Below are positions 26,967-35,795 of a stretch of 64,000 nucleotides of DNA, in pieces. This DNA is from Spirosoma panaciterrae DSM 21099. GTDB taxonomy: Bacteria; Bacteroidota; Bacteroidia; Cytophagales; Spirosomataceae. Every line of letters starts with the position of its first letter. The first letter of the stretch is position 1. Under the pieces are notes generated by a model that was given only the letters and a program-made list of their open reading frames with translations, ran no database searches and was not told where the DNA came from. The position numbers and the translations under genes were made by a program. The stretch lies in the NCBI RefSeq assembly GCF_000374025.1, contig NZ_KB893174.1:62001-126000 (forward strand), written 5' to 3'.

Positions 26967-28667
26967 CTAGCTCAAATGAATGCGGTGGGTAAAGGGCGTA
27001 TAACCCGTCAGGTAAACCGTGGGTGCGTCCATTGCCGGTAAAGCTCCCCGCAACTGAACCCCCTTATGCTCAGCTTTGCCGGGGCCGAACTGGATGGTAT
27101 CGGGGCCAACTGTATAGGAAGCAGACTCACCCGAAAGCAGGTAGGCATTGTCTTTTTTCGGGTACTTGACTACGCCCGACAGGGTTCCGCCGGGTCGGAA
27201 AATCAGTTCCAGAGCAACCGGAACATGGTCAGTGCCGGTAAGGCTGATGTCGATGTCCAGGCCGTTGGTTGTTTCGGTGACCCTGACCGTTGTATCGAGT
27301 TTCTGCACTTCACTTTGTTGACGGCCTTCGCGGGGCATTTTATTCCAATCCCCGTCGGCGGCAATTTTATCGGCAGCATGGGGTTGGTAATAAGGGCCTT
27401 CCAGCGATTTGCGGAGAATCCAGCTATTGCCTTCCTGCTCAATTTTTTCGGTCTGGAATTGCCCTTTTCCGAAAAACGAAGCCGCCACGCGCATACCCTG
27501 CAACACCGCGTTGCCCTTGTGGAAGGTAAGCCAGGTGGCATTGTTGGATAGGAGAGTGCTGTCCCAGTTGCCGCGCCGGATGCGTACCAGGCCCGAATAC
27601 GGGAAAGCTTTCGCATAGCTGGTGGGCAGCGGTTTGCTGGCGGGCAGGTCTTTCCAGAGCATGGGGTCTTCCAGAAAATAATCGAGGTAGCCCGCCAGTT
27701 GCTCCTTCGGGCAGGTTTGTTCGATTAGGCGGCACATGGCGGCCATTTCGCCGTTGTTGTCGCGCAGAGCCATATACCGATAGCAGTAGTAGTACCGCGA
27801 CATGTTACCGATAGTGCCCTTATCCTGTCGGTTGGATGCCTCCGTTACGACTTCGCCATTCGGATGTACGTAATAGAGTGTCATCATCAGGTTTCGTCGG
27901 ACGGGTTCAAACAGTTCTGGTTTGTTCAGCCCACGGGCCATAATAATTAGCGAACGGTCCACAATGGGCGAGTACGTATTGGTACTTTTTTCATTGAACT
28001 GTCCATCGGGATCAAGGTCGATGTGCTCGGCCAACCACTGATGAATACGGTTGATATAGCGCGGGTCGGGGAATAGTTCGTTGAGTTTAGTCAGTGCTGC
28101 CGACACCACCCAGCGGTGATTGGGCGTATGAATGCCCCCGACACTCAGTGCATTTCCAGCTTTTGTCAGAAATGTTTTAATCGCTTCGGTCGCAGACTCT
28201 GTCCCCTTGAAGGGTTTTAGAAACTTGTAAGTCGGAACAATATTCTCCAGTACGAAAGCCGTGTCGGGTGTCGAGTGAAAATTGGTGTCCAGCAAGTCGA
28301 TTGTACCGTCGTCGTGCTGCATGGTCAGCAGGGCGCGGGCCGCAGCTTCAATTTCCTGTACCAGTTCTTTTGAGCCATAATGAGTCGATTCGGGCGTAGC
28401 GAACAACATACTGGCCTTCATCAGGAACCCACTGGTTGTATGCGGGTTGGGCATCTCGGAGTCGTTCATATACCCACCCACAAATCGATTGGCTGGGTCC
28501 GTCACTTTCAGCGGTTTGTAATTCGCCAGTTGCTGGTCATTGATGCGAACCCAGTCGAGAAGCCAGGCTGGTTTAGTTGGTCCTGTACGAGCAAAGCCCT
28601 TGAAACCCAGCATGGGCGTGATGATCAGTGAGGCTGTACTACCAGCTATAAAATTTCGTCGATTCAT
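26967..28667 (-). CDS. Tat-exported protein, heparinase-like (alpha/alpha) toroid plus beta-sandwich, uncharacterised
   Basis: No characterised family recognised. The 566 residues begin with a likely Tat signal (MNRRNFIAGSTASLII). About 60-380 is helix-rich with repeated hairpins and conserved loop motifs (GIHTPNHRWVVSAAL, STNTYSPIVDRSLIIMARG, SNRQDKGTIGNMSRYYYCYRY). The remaining 180 residues are beta-rich. This layout resembles the toroid plus beta-sandwich of heparinase II/III and other polysaccharide lyases; the NHRW loop and Tyr-rich segment would be candidate catalytic parts. The 5-base spacing to GH28 suggests they act together, for instance on a uronic acid-containing polymer. Function remains a guess. 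Confidence 0.8.
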   Translation of the reverse strand: MNRRNFIAGSTASLIITPMLGFKGFARTGPTKPAWLLDWVRINDQQLANYKPLKVTDPANRFVGGYMNDSEMPNPHTTSGFLMKASMLFATPESTHYGSKELVQEIEAAARALLTMQHDDGTIDLLDTNFHSTPDTAFVLENIVPTYKFLKPFKGTESATEAIKTFLTKAGNALSVGGIHTPNHRWVVSAALTKLNELFPDPRYINRIHQWLAEHIDLDPDGQFNEKSTNTYSPIVDRSLIIMARGLNKPELFEPVRRNLMMTLYYVHPNGEVVTEASNRQDKGTIGNMSRYYYCYRYMALRDNNGEMAAMCRLIEQTCPKEQLAGYLDYFLEDPMLWKDLPASKPLPTSYAKAFPYSGLVRIRRGNWDSTLLSNNATWLTFHKGNAVLQGMRVAASFFGKGQFQTEKIEQEGNSWILRKSLEGPYYQPHAADKIAADGDWNKMPREGRQQSEVQKLDTTVRVTETTNGLDIDISLTGTDHVPVALELIFRPGGTLSGVVKYPKKDNAYLLSGESASYTVGPDTIQFGPGKAEHKGVQLRGALPAMDAPTVYLTGYTPFTHRIHLS

Positions 28668-28680
28668 GAAATACGCGCTT

Positions 28681-28763
28681 TTTTGTCATCCCGACGCAGG
28701 AGGGATCTCAAGCCTTTCGATGGTATTCAGTAATGAGATCCCTCCTGCGTCGGGATGACAAAA
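28681..28763. repeat. Perfect 30-bp palindromic repeat, family B
   Basis: Perfect inverted repeat of 30 bp (28681-28710 and 28734-28763), 23-base loop. The arm contains GTCATCCCGACGCAGGAGGG. It is the intact version of the copy at 6746-6828 and sits in the gap between the DUF1080 gene and the toroid-type gene. Confidence 0.9.
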
Positions 28764-28766
28764 ATG

Positions 28767-30140
28767 TTACAACTCTCTAATCTTGATACTCCGAAACTGC
28801 ACCTCATCGCCGTGATCCTGCAGGAGGATATGCCCGGCTGGGGCCTGCGCGAAGTTGGGGTAGGTGTTGTATTTACTCTTGGCCACCAGATTCCGAAAGA
28901 TCTGAGAATGCCGATCATACTCCACCATTTTGAGGTTATTGAGCCAATGCTCCACATGGCCGTCCTTCGCTACAATGCGCAGCTTGTTCCACTTGCCAGG
29001 CACATTCATGCGCTTGTCGGTGCCACCTTCCGAAAGATTTTCAGCCGTAATGAGGTCATAAAGTGAACCCGTCGTGCGGTTCCCGTTGACGCCTTCTTTG
29101 GCATCAGGATGTACTTTGTCGTCCAGAATCTGATATTCAGGGCCTGCTCCGGTGCCAGGGCGCTTTTTCGGGTCATCGACCACAAAATATTTTATCCCGC
29201 TATTGGCTCCGGTTGTGAGCTTAAAGTCGAGTTCCAGTTCAAAATTGGCAAACTCCCGGACGGTTTCGATGTCACCGCCTTTACGGACACTGTCTTTTTT
29301 AGACCCCAATACTTTCAGTACGCCGTCCTGCATCGCCCAGCCAGCCGTAGGGAAGTTATCGGCATTGGCCAGTTTCCAGCCCGTCGCCGTTTTGCCGTCC
29401 CACAAAAGTTTCCAGCCAAGTTTTTTCTCGCGTTCGGTCAACTGATTTTGCAGGTAACTAACCTCCTGAATGTCGTCGCCACCTTTCAATACAGCGCTTT
29501 GCAGATTTTCGGTAGCAATTCGGATGTTTCGCCACTGAACCGTCAGGCCATTCTGTTCGGGCCGTTTAATCTGGTGTACCTGTAGTGCGATGAACCCGCG
29601 AGCCGTCTGGTTGTCCCACACATCGGCGCAGGGTATGCCGTTGATCCAGGTTTTGAGGTGAGGACCAATGGCTTCGATATGGTAGCGGTTCCAATCCCCG
29701 CTTTTGAAGGCTTTTTGTCCTTTCGGGTTGATCGACAGCGGATACAACCAGCCGCTGCGGGCTTCGTCGTAAACGCCCCCGCTCCAGGCCCGGTTGCCGG
29801 GGTCGATCTCGACCTGATAGCCGTGTACACGCCCGTTGTTTACGCTGGGCTCGCTGAGGCTGCGGATTTGAATGCCCGAATTAAGTCCCTTTTCGACTTT
29901 AACGTCCATTTCGAGCACAAAATCCCCGTAGGTTTCTTCGGTGCACAGGAATGTATTGGGCGTGTTAAGCTGGGATACACCAACAATCGTTTTGTCGATG
30001 ATCTTGTATTCGGCATTGCCATTGCGTTTGACCCAGCCGTTGAGGTCTGTTCCATTAAACAGGGCTTTCCACTTGGCCTGCCCAAAGCCAGGTATGGCAG
30101 AAAGTATACACAGAAAAATAAGCAGACGATGCTTCAGCAT
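28767..30140 (-). CDS. Secreted two-domain DUF1080 (3-keto-glycoside hydrolase-like) protein
   Basis: Two tandem DUF1080 (3-keto-disaccharide hydrolase) jelly-roll domains. The start was set at the ATG at 30140, which gives a signal peptide (MLKHRLLIFLCILSAIPGFG) and 457 residues; the open frame to 30281 adds 47 residues that cross a terminator and make no sense as a signal. Domain 1 spans about 22-205 (KWKALFNGTDLNGWV), domain 2 about 228-457 (KLLWDGKTATGWK, NSGIKYFV). Members of this family cleave or bind 3-keto sugars and are often linked to Gfo/Idh/MocA oxidoreductases, as here. It is the first enzyme gene after susD. Function by family; substrate by inference. Confidence 0.88.
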   Translation of the reverse strand: MLKHRLLIFLCILSAIPGFGQAKWKALFNGTDLNGWVKRNGNAEYKIIDKTIVGVSQLNTPNTFLCTEETYGDFVLEMDVKVEKGLNSGIQIRSLSEPSVNNGRVHGYQVEIDPGNRAWSGGVYDEARSGWLYPLSINPKGQKAFKSGDWNRYHIEAIGPHLKTWINGIPCADVWDNQTARGFIALQVHQIKRPEQNGLTVQWRNIRIATENLQSAVLKGGDDIQEVSYLQNQLTEREKKLGWKLLWDGKTATGWKLANADNFPTAGWAMQDGVLKVLGSKKDSVRKGGDIETVREFANFELELDFKLTTGANSGIKYFVVDDPKKRPGTGAGPEYQILDDKVHPDAKEGVNGNRTTGSLYDLITAENLSEGGTDKRMNVPGKWNKLRIVAKDGHVEHWLNNLKMVEYDRHSQIFRNLVAKSKYNTYPNFAQAPAGHILLQDHGDEVQFRSIKIREL

Positions 30141-30186
30141 AGTGATTACACGGACGGTAAAAAATGACAGTTGCAAAAGGTAGAGC

Positions 30187-30220
30187 AAAAAAGGGGAAGA
30201 AGAAGCCTGCTCTTCCCCTT
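30187..30220 (-). terminator. Intrinsic terminator after the susCD transcript
   Basis: On the minus strand a 10-bp stem (30220-30211 with 30200-30191) is followed by a T-run (complement of the A-run 30187-30192). It lies about 235 bases after the susD stop and before the DUF1080 start, so susCD can be made in excess over the enzyme genes. Confidence 0.7.
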
Positions 30221-30365
30221 TCTGAATCATTCGTGACGGCTGGATTTCGAATAACTTATTCCAGCCCTTCCGAATCGTCATTGTGCACGCAAAAGCGGAT
30301 TGAAATCAGATGGATAGGGAATTGTCTGATTTAGGAAGATTTGAGTGGGGGAACTGAGTGAAGGG

Positions 30366-30444
30366 TATCGTCCACAGAGGTCCAGAGCTATGACACTCAA
30401 CCAACCTTTTACATAGGCTCTGTACCTCTGGGGACAATACGATA
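30366..30444. repeat. Imperfect palindromic repeat
   Basis: Inverted repeat with arms 30366-30392 and 30412-30444, core GTCC(A/C)CAGAGGT(C/A)CAGAG. A few mismatches are present. It lies directly after susD and before the terminator at 30187-30220, in a 314-bp stretch (30141-30454) that otherwise holds no gene. Confidence 0.6.
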
Positions 30445-30454
30445 AGACGGCTGC

Positions 30455-32326
30455 CTAGTACCCTTCGTTTTGGGTCATTGGCGGATACGATAAGTCAATT
30501 TCGCCCTGCGGAATAGGTCGTAGATAATGTTTGTCGGTGATAGACGCACTTTTAGCGGCCCAGGGGTTGTATTTTTTGACCCGTTCGACCAGTTTTCCCG
30601 TCCGCTTCAGATCGAACCAGCGATTGTATTCGCCCATCAGTTCGCGGGCGCGTTCGTCCAGAATCAGGTCGATACTGATGTTGGCAGGAGTAGCCCGGTA
30701 CGAAACCGTTTCCAGCGATTTCAGGTTCTCCGGTGATTTGGCACACTGAGGATCGATTCCTTTTTTGGTTAAAGCCCGATCCAGTACTTTGTTGTAATAC
30801 ACATCAGCAGTGCCCAGTTTCCCGTTTTTCGCTCCTTTTACAATGGCTTCAGCAGCAATTAAATACGCTTCGGCCGACCGGAAAATGATTTCGTTGAGTG
30901 TACCATAGGCATCGCCATACGGAATACCCGGTTGCCAGAATTTCCACATCATGGGATAGTCGCCGGGGAAACCACTGACGTTTACCGCACTACCGTTGAT
31001 AAACCCGTAACCACCCCCGTATTCTTCGAGGTTGACAACCGAATAGTTCTTTTTGCCGCCATAATCGACACCCCGTTCGGCCAGCGTCAGGGCAGGTTTG
31101 TTCCAGGGGCGGAAATATACCACCGTGTCACCAGCCTTAATATCGACTTTGAGGTTTGCGTTAGTCGTAGGCAGGGGTTTGAAGCCCGCTACAGCCTGCA
31201 AAGCATATCCGACTTCAACGAAGTTCCAGTCGTAACGAGAGTCGTTGTCTGGGTCGAAGAAACGATAGGCAGCGGGATTGGTGACGTGGAAGGGCTGATG
31301 CCGATTGTAGTCGGACGTCCTGCCTTTCGTACCCGGATAGCCTTCGCCACTGCCACCGAACACCGAATGGAGGTTACTGCCCCCAGCGGCATCCTGGGTA
31401 AAGGAGGGATCGGTTTTATTGGTCAGTACGTCGGGGTTGTATTGTACGGCAAAGACAATCTCTGCATTTTTATCATTCTGAGTCCCTGTGTATTGCTTCA
31501 GCGGATTCTCCGAATGTTGTGGGAACAGTGCGCTATAGGTAGCTGCCAATGGATAGGCATCGATGATCTTATCGGCATACTGCAGGGCCAGGTCAAAATC
31601 AGCGGCTGTACCGCCCAGTGCATTTTTGAAGTTCCAGCCACGGGTTAGATACACACGGGCCAGCAAAAACTGAGCGGCTCCTTTCGTTGCCCGTCCGTAG
31701 TTCGATGCTGTTACGGGGAGTTTGGTTTCGGCATCCAGTAAGTCGCTAAGAATCTGTTTGTAAATATCGGCTGATGCTGCCCGTTTTGCTTCTTTACTGG
31801 CGGTAGTTTGTTCGGTTAAGGGCATAGGCACATCACCCCACTGCTGAACCAGGTAGAAATAGCATAAGGCACGCAGGAATTTTGCTTCACCAATTCGGGC
31901 GTCTTTGGTCGCCTGGGCCATTGTCGTAATTCCATCGGCCCGACTTAAAACCGTGTTCGTCCGGGCAATCTCGGCGTAGAGTAGCGTCCAGAGGGTTTGT
32001 AAATCGGCCAGGCTCGCATTCAACCGAACGTCGTAATGTTCCAGCGGGCTGGTGGAGAGCGTAGCGAATTTGGGGTCGCTAAAACCCGATTGCGAGAAAA
32101 TATCGGTACCGTTCAGCACCAGTGTCCGGGCCTGATGGATATTTCGGAGTAACGGATAACAGGATCGGACCAAATCTTCAAATCCGGCTTCCGTAGCATA
32201 ATATACGTCGGTTGTTAGGGTGGTGACGGGTTTTTCGTCCAGAAAGTCCTCTTTGCAACCTGCCAGAATTGTACACACCAGGGCAAGGGCGAAAGAGGTA
32301 AACCGTTTATTGATTAATGATTTCAT
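30455..32326 (-). CDS. SusD/RagB family nutrient-binding outer-membrane lipoprotein
   Basis: Surface glycan-binding lipoprotein that forms the lid of the SusC transporter. It has 623 residues with a lipobox ILAGC (Cys24), an N-terminal SusD-like TPR region (ATEAGFEDLVRSCYPLLRNI...) and the C-terminal RagB/SusD part ending with RERARELMGEYNRWFDLKRTGKL-type sequence in pieces and RPIPQGEIDLSYPPMTQNEGY. The closing motif is that of the family. It is 27 bases downstream of susC, the standard arrangement. The length, above the average of about 550, reflects insertions in the middle part, where the ligand-contact loops lie. Ligand specificity cannot be read from sequence. Confidence 0.95.
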   Translation of the reverse strand: MKSLINKRFTSFALALVCTILAGCKEDFLDEKPVTTLTTDVYYATEAGFEDLVRSCYPLLRNIHQARTLVLNGTDIFSQSGFSDPKFATLSTSPLEHYDVRLNASLADLQTLWTLLYAEIARTNTVLSRADGITTMAQATKDARIGEAKFLRALCYFYLVQQWGDVPMPLTEQTTASKEAKRAASADIYKQILSDLLDAETKLPVTASNYGRATKGAAQFLLARVYLTRGWNFKNALGGTAADFDLALQYADKIIDAYPLAATYSALFPQHSENPLKQYTGTQNDKNAEIVFAVQYNPDVLTNKTDPSFTQDAAGGSNLHSVFGGSGEGYPGTKGRTSDYNRHQPFHVTNPAAYRFFDPDNDSRYDWNFVEVGYALQAVAGFKPLPTTNANLKVDIKAGDTVVYFRPWNKPALTLAERGVDYGGKKNYSVVNLEEYGGGYGFINGSAVNVSGFPGDYPMMWKFWQPGIPYGDAYGTLNEIIFRSAEAYLIAAEAIVKGAKNGKLGTADVYYNKVLDRALTKKGIDPQCAKSPENLKSLETVSYRATPANISIDLILDERARELMGEYNRWFDLKRTGKLVERVKKYNPWAAKSASITDKHYLRPIPQGEIDLSYPPMTQNEGY

Positions 32327-32353
32327 CGCTCTATTCGAAGATTAAGTACAAGG

Positions 32354-35300
32354 TTAGAAACTGAAGTTTACGCCCAGTGTATAGACTGCCGAAGGAACGT
32401 CGTCCTGATAAATGGCTGAATTGAATTCGGGATCAAAACCTGTGAATTTGGTAACGACAATTGGGTTCAACACTTGCGTATAAATACGGGCGTTCGAGAT
32501 TTTCCAGCGATCGACCAACGTTCTGGGCAGTGTGAAGCCAAGGGTGATATCCGAGATGCGCAGGAAACTGGCATCCTGATAGTTGATGGCGCTCCGGTAC
32601 GGGTTGGCCGCTACTACGCCAAAATACGTATTTGAGGGGTTATCGCTGCGCCAGTAATCGAGGGAAGCCAGTTTATTGTATCGGGTATTGTTCATTTCCC
32701 CGAAGGTTCCCGACAGGGTGCTGTTGTTATACTGGACTCCGTTTCGATAGTAGGTAAAGAACGAAAAATCGAAATTCCTGTATTTGAATCGGTTGGTTAC
32801 GCCCAGAATCCAGTTGGGGAGCTGCGTGCCTAAAATAACCCGGTCGTCGATGGCATCGGTCGAAGAAATCTGTCCATCGTTGTTCTGGTCAACTACCCGT
32901 ACCGAACCTGGCTCTTGCTTGTATTTCAGGGCCAGATCTTTGTCGGCCGTTTGCCAGATGCCCGCAAACTGGTAGTCAAAATTGGACTTGATCGGATAGC
33001 CCACAAAAAGTTTGTTCCCTTTATCAACGGTTTGTCCATCGCCATACAACGACAACAGTTTATTCCGGTTCAGGGTGAAAGCAAAGGTGCTGTTCCAGTT
33101 GAAGTTCTGCTTATTGATGTTTACGGTGTTGAGCGTCAGTTCGATCCCCTTGTTTTCGATGACGCCCACGTTGGTCACTACCTGATTAAAGCCTGTAACG
33201 GTCGGGATTTTTTGATTGAGGATCAGGTCGACCGTTTTGCGGTGGTAAAGTTCGAGCGAGGCTGCAATTCGGTTTTTGAAAAAGCCAAAGTCGATCCCCA
33301 GATTGAACTCTTTACTACGTTCCCATTTCAGGTTTTTATTGGCCAGATTGGCGGGTGCAAAGCCATAAGCCGCCGTGCCATCAAAATCATAGCCTGTGTT
33401 GATCAGACTGGCCTGGGTGCTGTAAGGGGCTACCGTCGAGTTCCCTACCTGGCCATAGCTCACCCGCATTTTCAAATTCGAAAAGACATTAAGGTTACTG
33501 ATGAATGGTTCATCACCCAAACGCCAGCCCAGCGCTACGGATGGAAAAAACGCCCACTTATTGCCTTCGGCCAGTTGTGACGCACCATCCGAACGGCCCG
33601 TTACGGTCAGTAAATACTTGTCGTTGAAGGTATAGTTGATCCGTCCCATAAACGAGAGCAGCGACCGCTCGGTAAGGGAACTGGCATAGGACGTAACGGT
33701 TCCTGTCGACAAGGCATACCAGTCCGACACATAAGGTAGGTCTTTGGCTGCAATCGTATAGGTTTCATTGCGCTGATAAAATGCGCTCTGCAAGCCTGTT
33801 ACGGTTAGTTTATGCTTCCCTAGTTCCAGGTTATAATTGACGATGTTGTCGAGTGTGTAATTACCCATCGTCCGGTTGTCATACTGTGCTCTGGGTTTAG
33901 AACCGATTTGCGATTTTGACCATTGACCACGGAAATCACCAATTTTAGTGGCGCTATACGATGCGGAAAGTGACGACCGGAAGGTTAATCCTTTCACAAT
34001 TGATACTTCCGCATAGGCATTGCCCAGGGCATTGAGGATCGTCGTTTGTAATTTGGAATTGGCGGGTTCGACATCCACCAGTGGATTGGGAACCTGTTTG
34101 TCATTGATGCCCATCCAGTAGGCATAGCCGTCGATGTTAAAATCTGAATTTTCAGAAGGGTTGGCCAGGTCCGAAAAATAAACTGTTCCGGTCGGGCGAG
34201 CGCGGTAGGCTCCTCGCAGCGACTCTTGAGACCCCACGTCCTGGTTGCTATAGGTAAGATAGGAGGTGAATCCGACTTTCACCCGTTCGCCCAGTTTACT
34301 ATCCAGACCCGCGTTCAGATTGTATCGCTTAAACCCCGTGTAGAGTACGTTTCCGTTTTCGTTCAGATACCCGCCCGAAAAGCGATAGGTTGTTTTTTCA
34401 CTCCCCCCCGATACGCTCAGATTCTGGCTTGTCTGGAGGGCGGGATGCGTAATCAGAGCCACCCAATCGGTAGTACGCCCACTTTTGATATTGTCCAGTT
34501 CGGCAGCCGTAAATGTGGCTCCTGTAGCGCCTTCCAGAACCCGGTCGGTATACGTCGCTTTGTAAAATTCCTGGGCATTCATCAGCCGTGGAATGTGGGC
34601 AGGCGTCTTTACGCCTATATAGCTGTCGTAACTCACGCGGGGCTTTCCAGATAATCCTTTTTTGGTCGTAACGATCACCACGCCGTTGGCTCCTCTGGCT
34701 CCGTAAATAGCTGTGGATGAGGCATCTTTCAGGACGTCCATCGACTGAATGTCGTTGGGGTTGAGGTTATTCAAGTCTCCTCCAATCAGTCCGTCAATGA
34801 CTACGAGTGGTTCTGTCGAGTTGTTGATCGTGTTTTCGCCCCGTATGGTAATGCTATACCCGGCACCGGGTTTATTACTTGATTTGGTTACGGTAGCACC
34901 GGCTACCTGACCCTGAATAGCACGCGCTGCTACAACCGGATTGGCCCGAACAATATCTTTCGACTGGATCGACGCGACGGCCCCTGTCAAATCCGTTTTT
35001 TTGATTTCGCCGTAACCAACGACAACAATTTCGGTCAGTTGTTTTAAATCGTTCTTTAAGACAATATCAAACAAGGTCCGATTGCCTACCTCAATACTTT
35101 GAGTTTCATAGCCAATAAAGCTAATAATCAACGCTGCACTTTTGTCGGCAACTGAAAGCGAAAATTTACCATCCGAATCGGTTGTTGTGCCTCTCGTTGA
35201 GCCTTTCACGATCACACTGGCCCCAACAATTGGCTCACCTTTTTCATCTCTGACACTTCCTTTTAGGGGTATATCAGCCGCATTGTCGACGGATATACCA

Positions 35301-35695
35301 GACGGTTGTTGCGGAATAAGGCTCGTTTTAGGTTCAGATCGATTCAATACAATTTGTTTGCCTAAAACTCTATAGTCCAGTTGCAAAGGTTTAAGCAAAC
35401 TTTCCAGGATCGTTCCTAACGTCGTGTTATCGAGATTGAGCGTTATTTTACGTTCAGAACGAATGAGGCTTGAACTATAAATAAAGCGGATCTCGGCTGA
35501 TTTTTCGATTTCGCTAAGTACTTTTTTAATAGACTGGTTCTCAACTTTTAAGCTGATTCGCTTATTCAGTAATTCCTGGCCATAGCCATCATGAGCCACG
35601 GATATACCAAAGAAGAGCATTGAAAGAACTAACTGAGTCAGAAAGACCTGAAACAATCTGGGAGGAACCCTAAATAATTGTACATAATTTTTCAT
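32354..35695 (-). CDS. SusC/RagA family TonB-dependent receptor with STN signalling domain
   Basis: Outer-membrane importer for oligosaccharides, 1113 residues. Domains: export signal to about 40, STN signalling domain about 45-118 (KRISLKVENQSIKKVLSEIE), carboxypeptidase-regulatory-like domain about 144-212, TonB-box-like TEIVVVGYGE (221-230), plug from about 236 with the SusC motif TVTKSSNKPGAGYSITIRG in the region and VVIDGLIGG, then a 22-stranded barrel ending in a terminal Phe. The STN domain means that it can signal to the FecR encoded next to it. The gene is followed by susD and preceded by fecR with a 100-bp gap. A typical nutrient-uptake hub for this locus. Confidence 0.95.
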   Translation of the reverse strand: MKNYVQLFRVPPRLFQVFLTQLVLSMLFFGISVAHDGYGQELLNKRISLKVENQSIKKVLSEIEKSAEIRFIYSSSLIRSERKITLNLDNTTLGTILESLLKPLQLDYRVLGKQIVLNRSEPKTSLIPQQPSGISVDNAADIPLKGSVRDEKGEPIVGASVIVKGSTRGTTTDSDGKFSLSVADKSAALIISFIGYETQSIEVGNRTLFDIVLKNDLKQLTEIVVVGYGEIKKTDLTGAVASIQSKDIVRANPVVAARAIQGQVAGATVTKSSNKPGAGYSITIRGENTINNSTEPLVVIDGLIGGDLNNLNPNDIQSMDVLKDASSTAIYGARGANGVVIVTTKKGLSGKPRVSYDSYIGVKTPAHIPRLMNAQEFYKATYTDRVLEGATGATFTAAELDNIKSGRTTDWVALITHPALQTSQNLSVSGGSEKTTYRFSGGYLNENGNVLYTGFKRYNLNAGLDSKLGERVKVGFTSYLTYSNQDVGSQESLRGAYRARPTGTVYFSDLANPSENSDFNIDGYAYWMGINDKQVPNPLVDVEPANSKLQTTILNALGNAYAEVSIVKGLTFRSSLSASYSATKIGDFRGQWSKSQIGSKPRAQYDNRTMGNYTLDNIVNYNLELGKHKLTVTGLQSAFYQRNETYTIAAKDLPYVSDWYALSTGTVTSYASSLTERSLLSFMGRINYTFNDKYLLTVTGRSDGASQLAEGNKWAFFPSVALGWRLGDEPFISNLNVFSNLKMRVSYGQVGNSTVAPYSTQASLINTGYDFDGTAAYGFAPANLANKNLKWERSKEFNLGIDFGFFKNRIAASLELYHRKTVDLILNQKIPTVTGFNQVVTNVGVIENKGIELTLNTVNINKQNFNWNSTFAFTLNRNKLLSLYGDGQTVDKGNKLFVGYPIKSNFDYQFAGIWQTADKDLALKYKQEPGSVRVVDQNNDGQISSTDAIDDRVILGTQLPNWILGVTNRFKYRNFDFSFFTYYRNGVQYNNSTLSGTFGEMNNTRYNKLASLDYWRSDNPSNTYFGVVAANPYRSAINYQDASFLRISDITLGFTLPRTLVDRWKISNARIYTQVLNPIVVTKFTGFDPEFNSAIYQDDVPSAVYTLGVNFSF

Positions 35696-35795
35696 AGGTT
35701 ATACACGGGTTTATTGGGGGTAGGAGTAAATACAGTTACAAATCAATTGCTTTCCCGTAGCGTGATACGTCACGGTAAAATCGGTTCTGTAGCGT

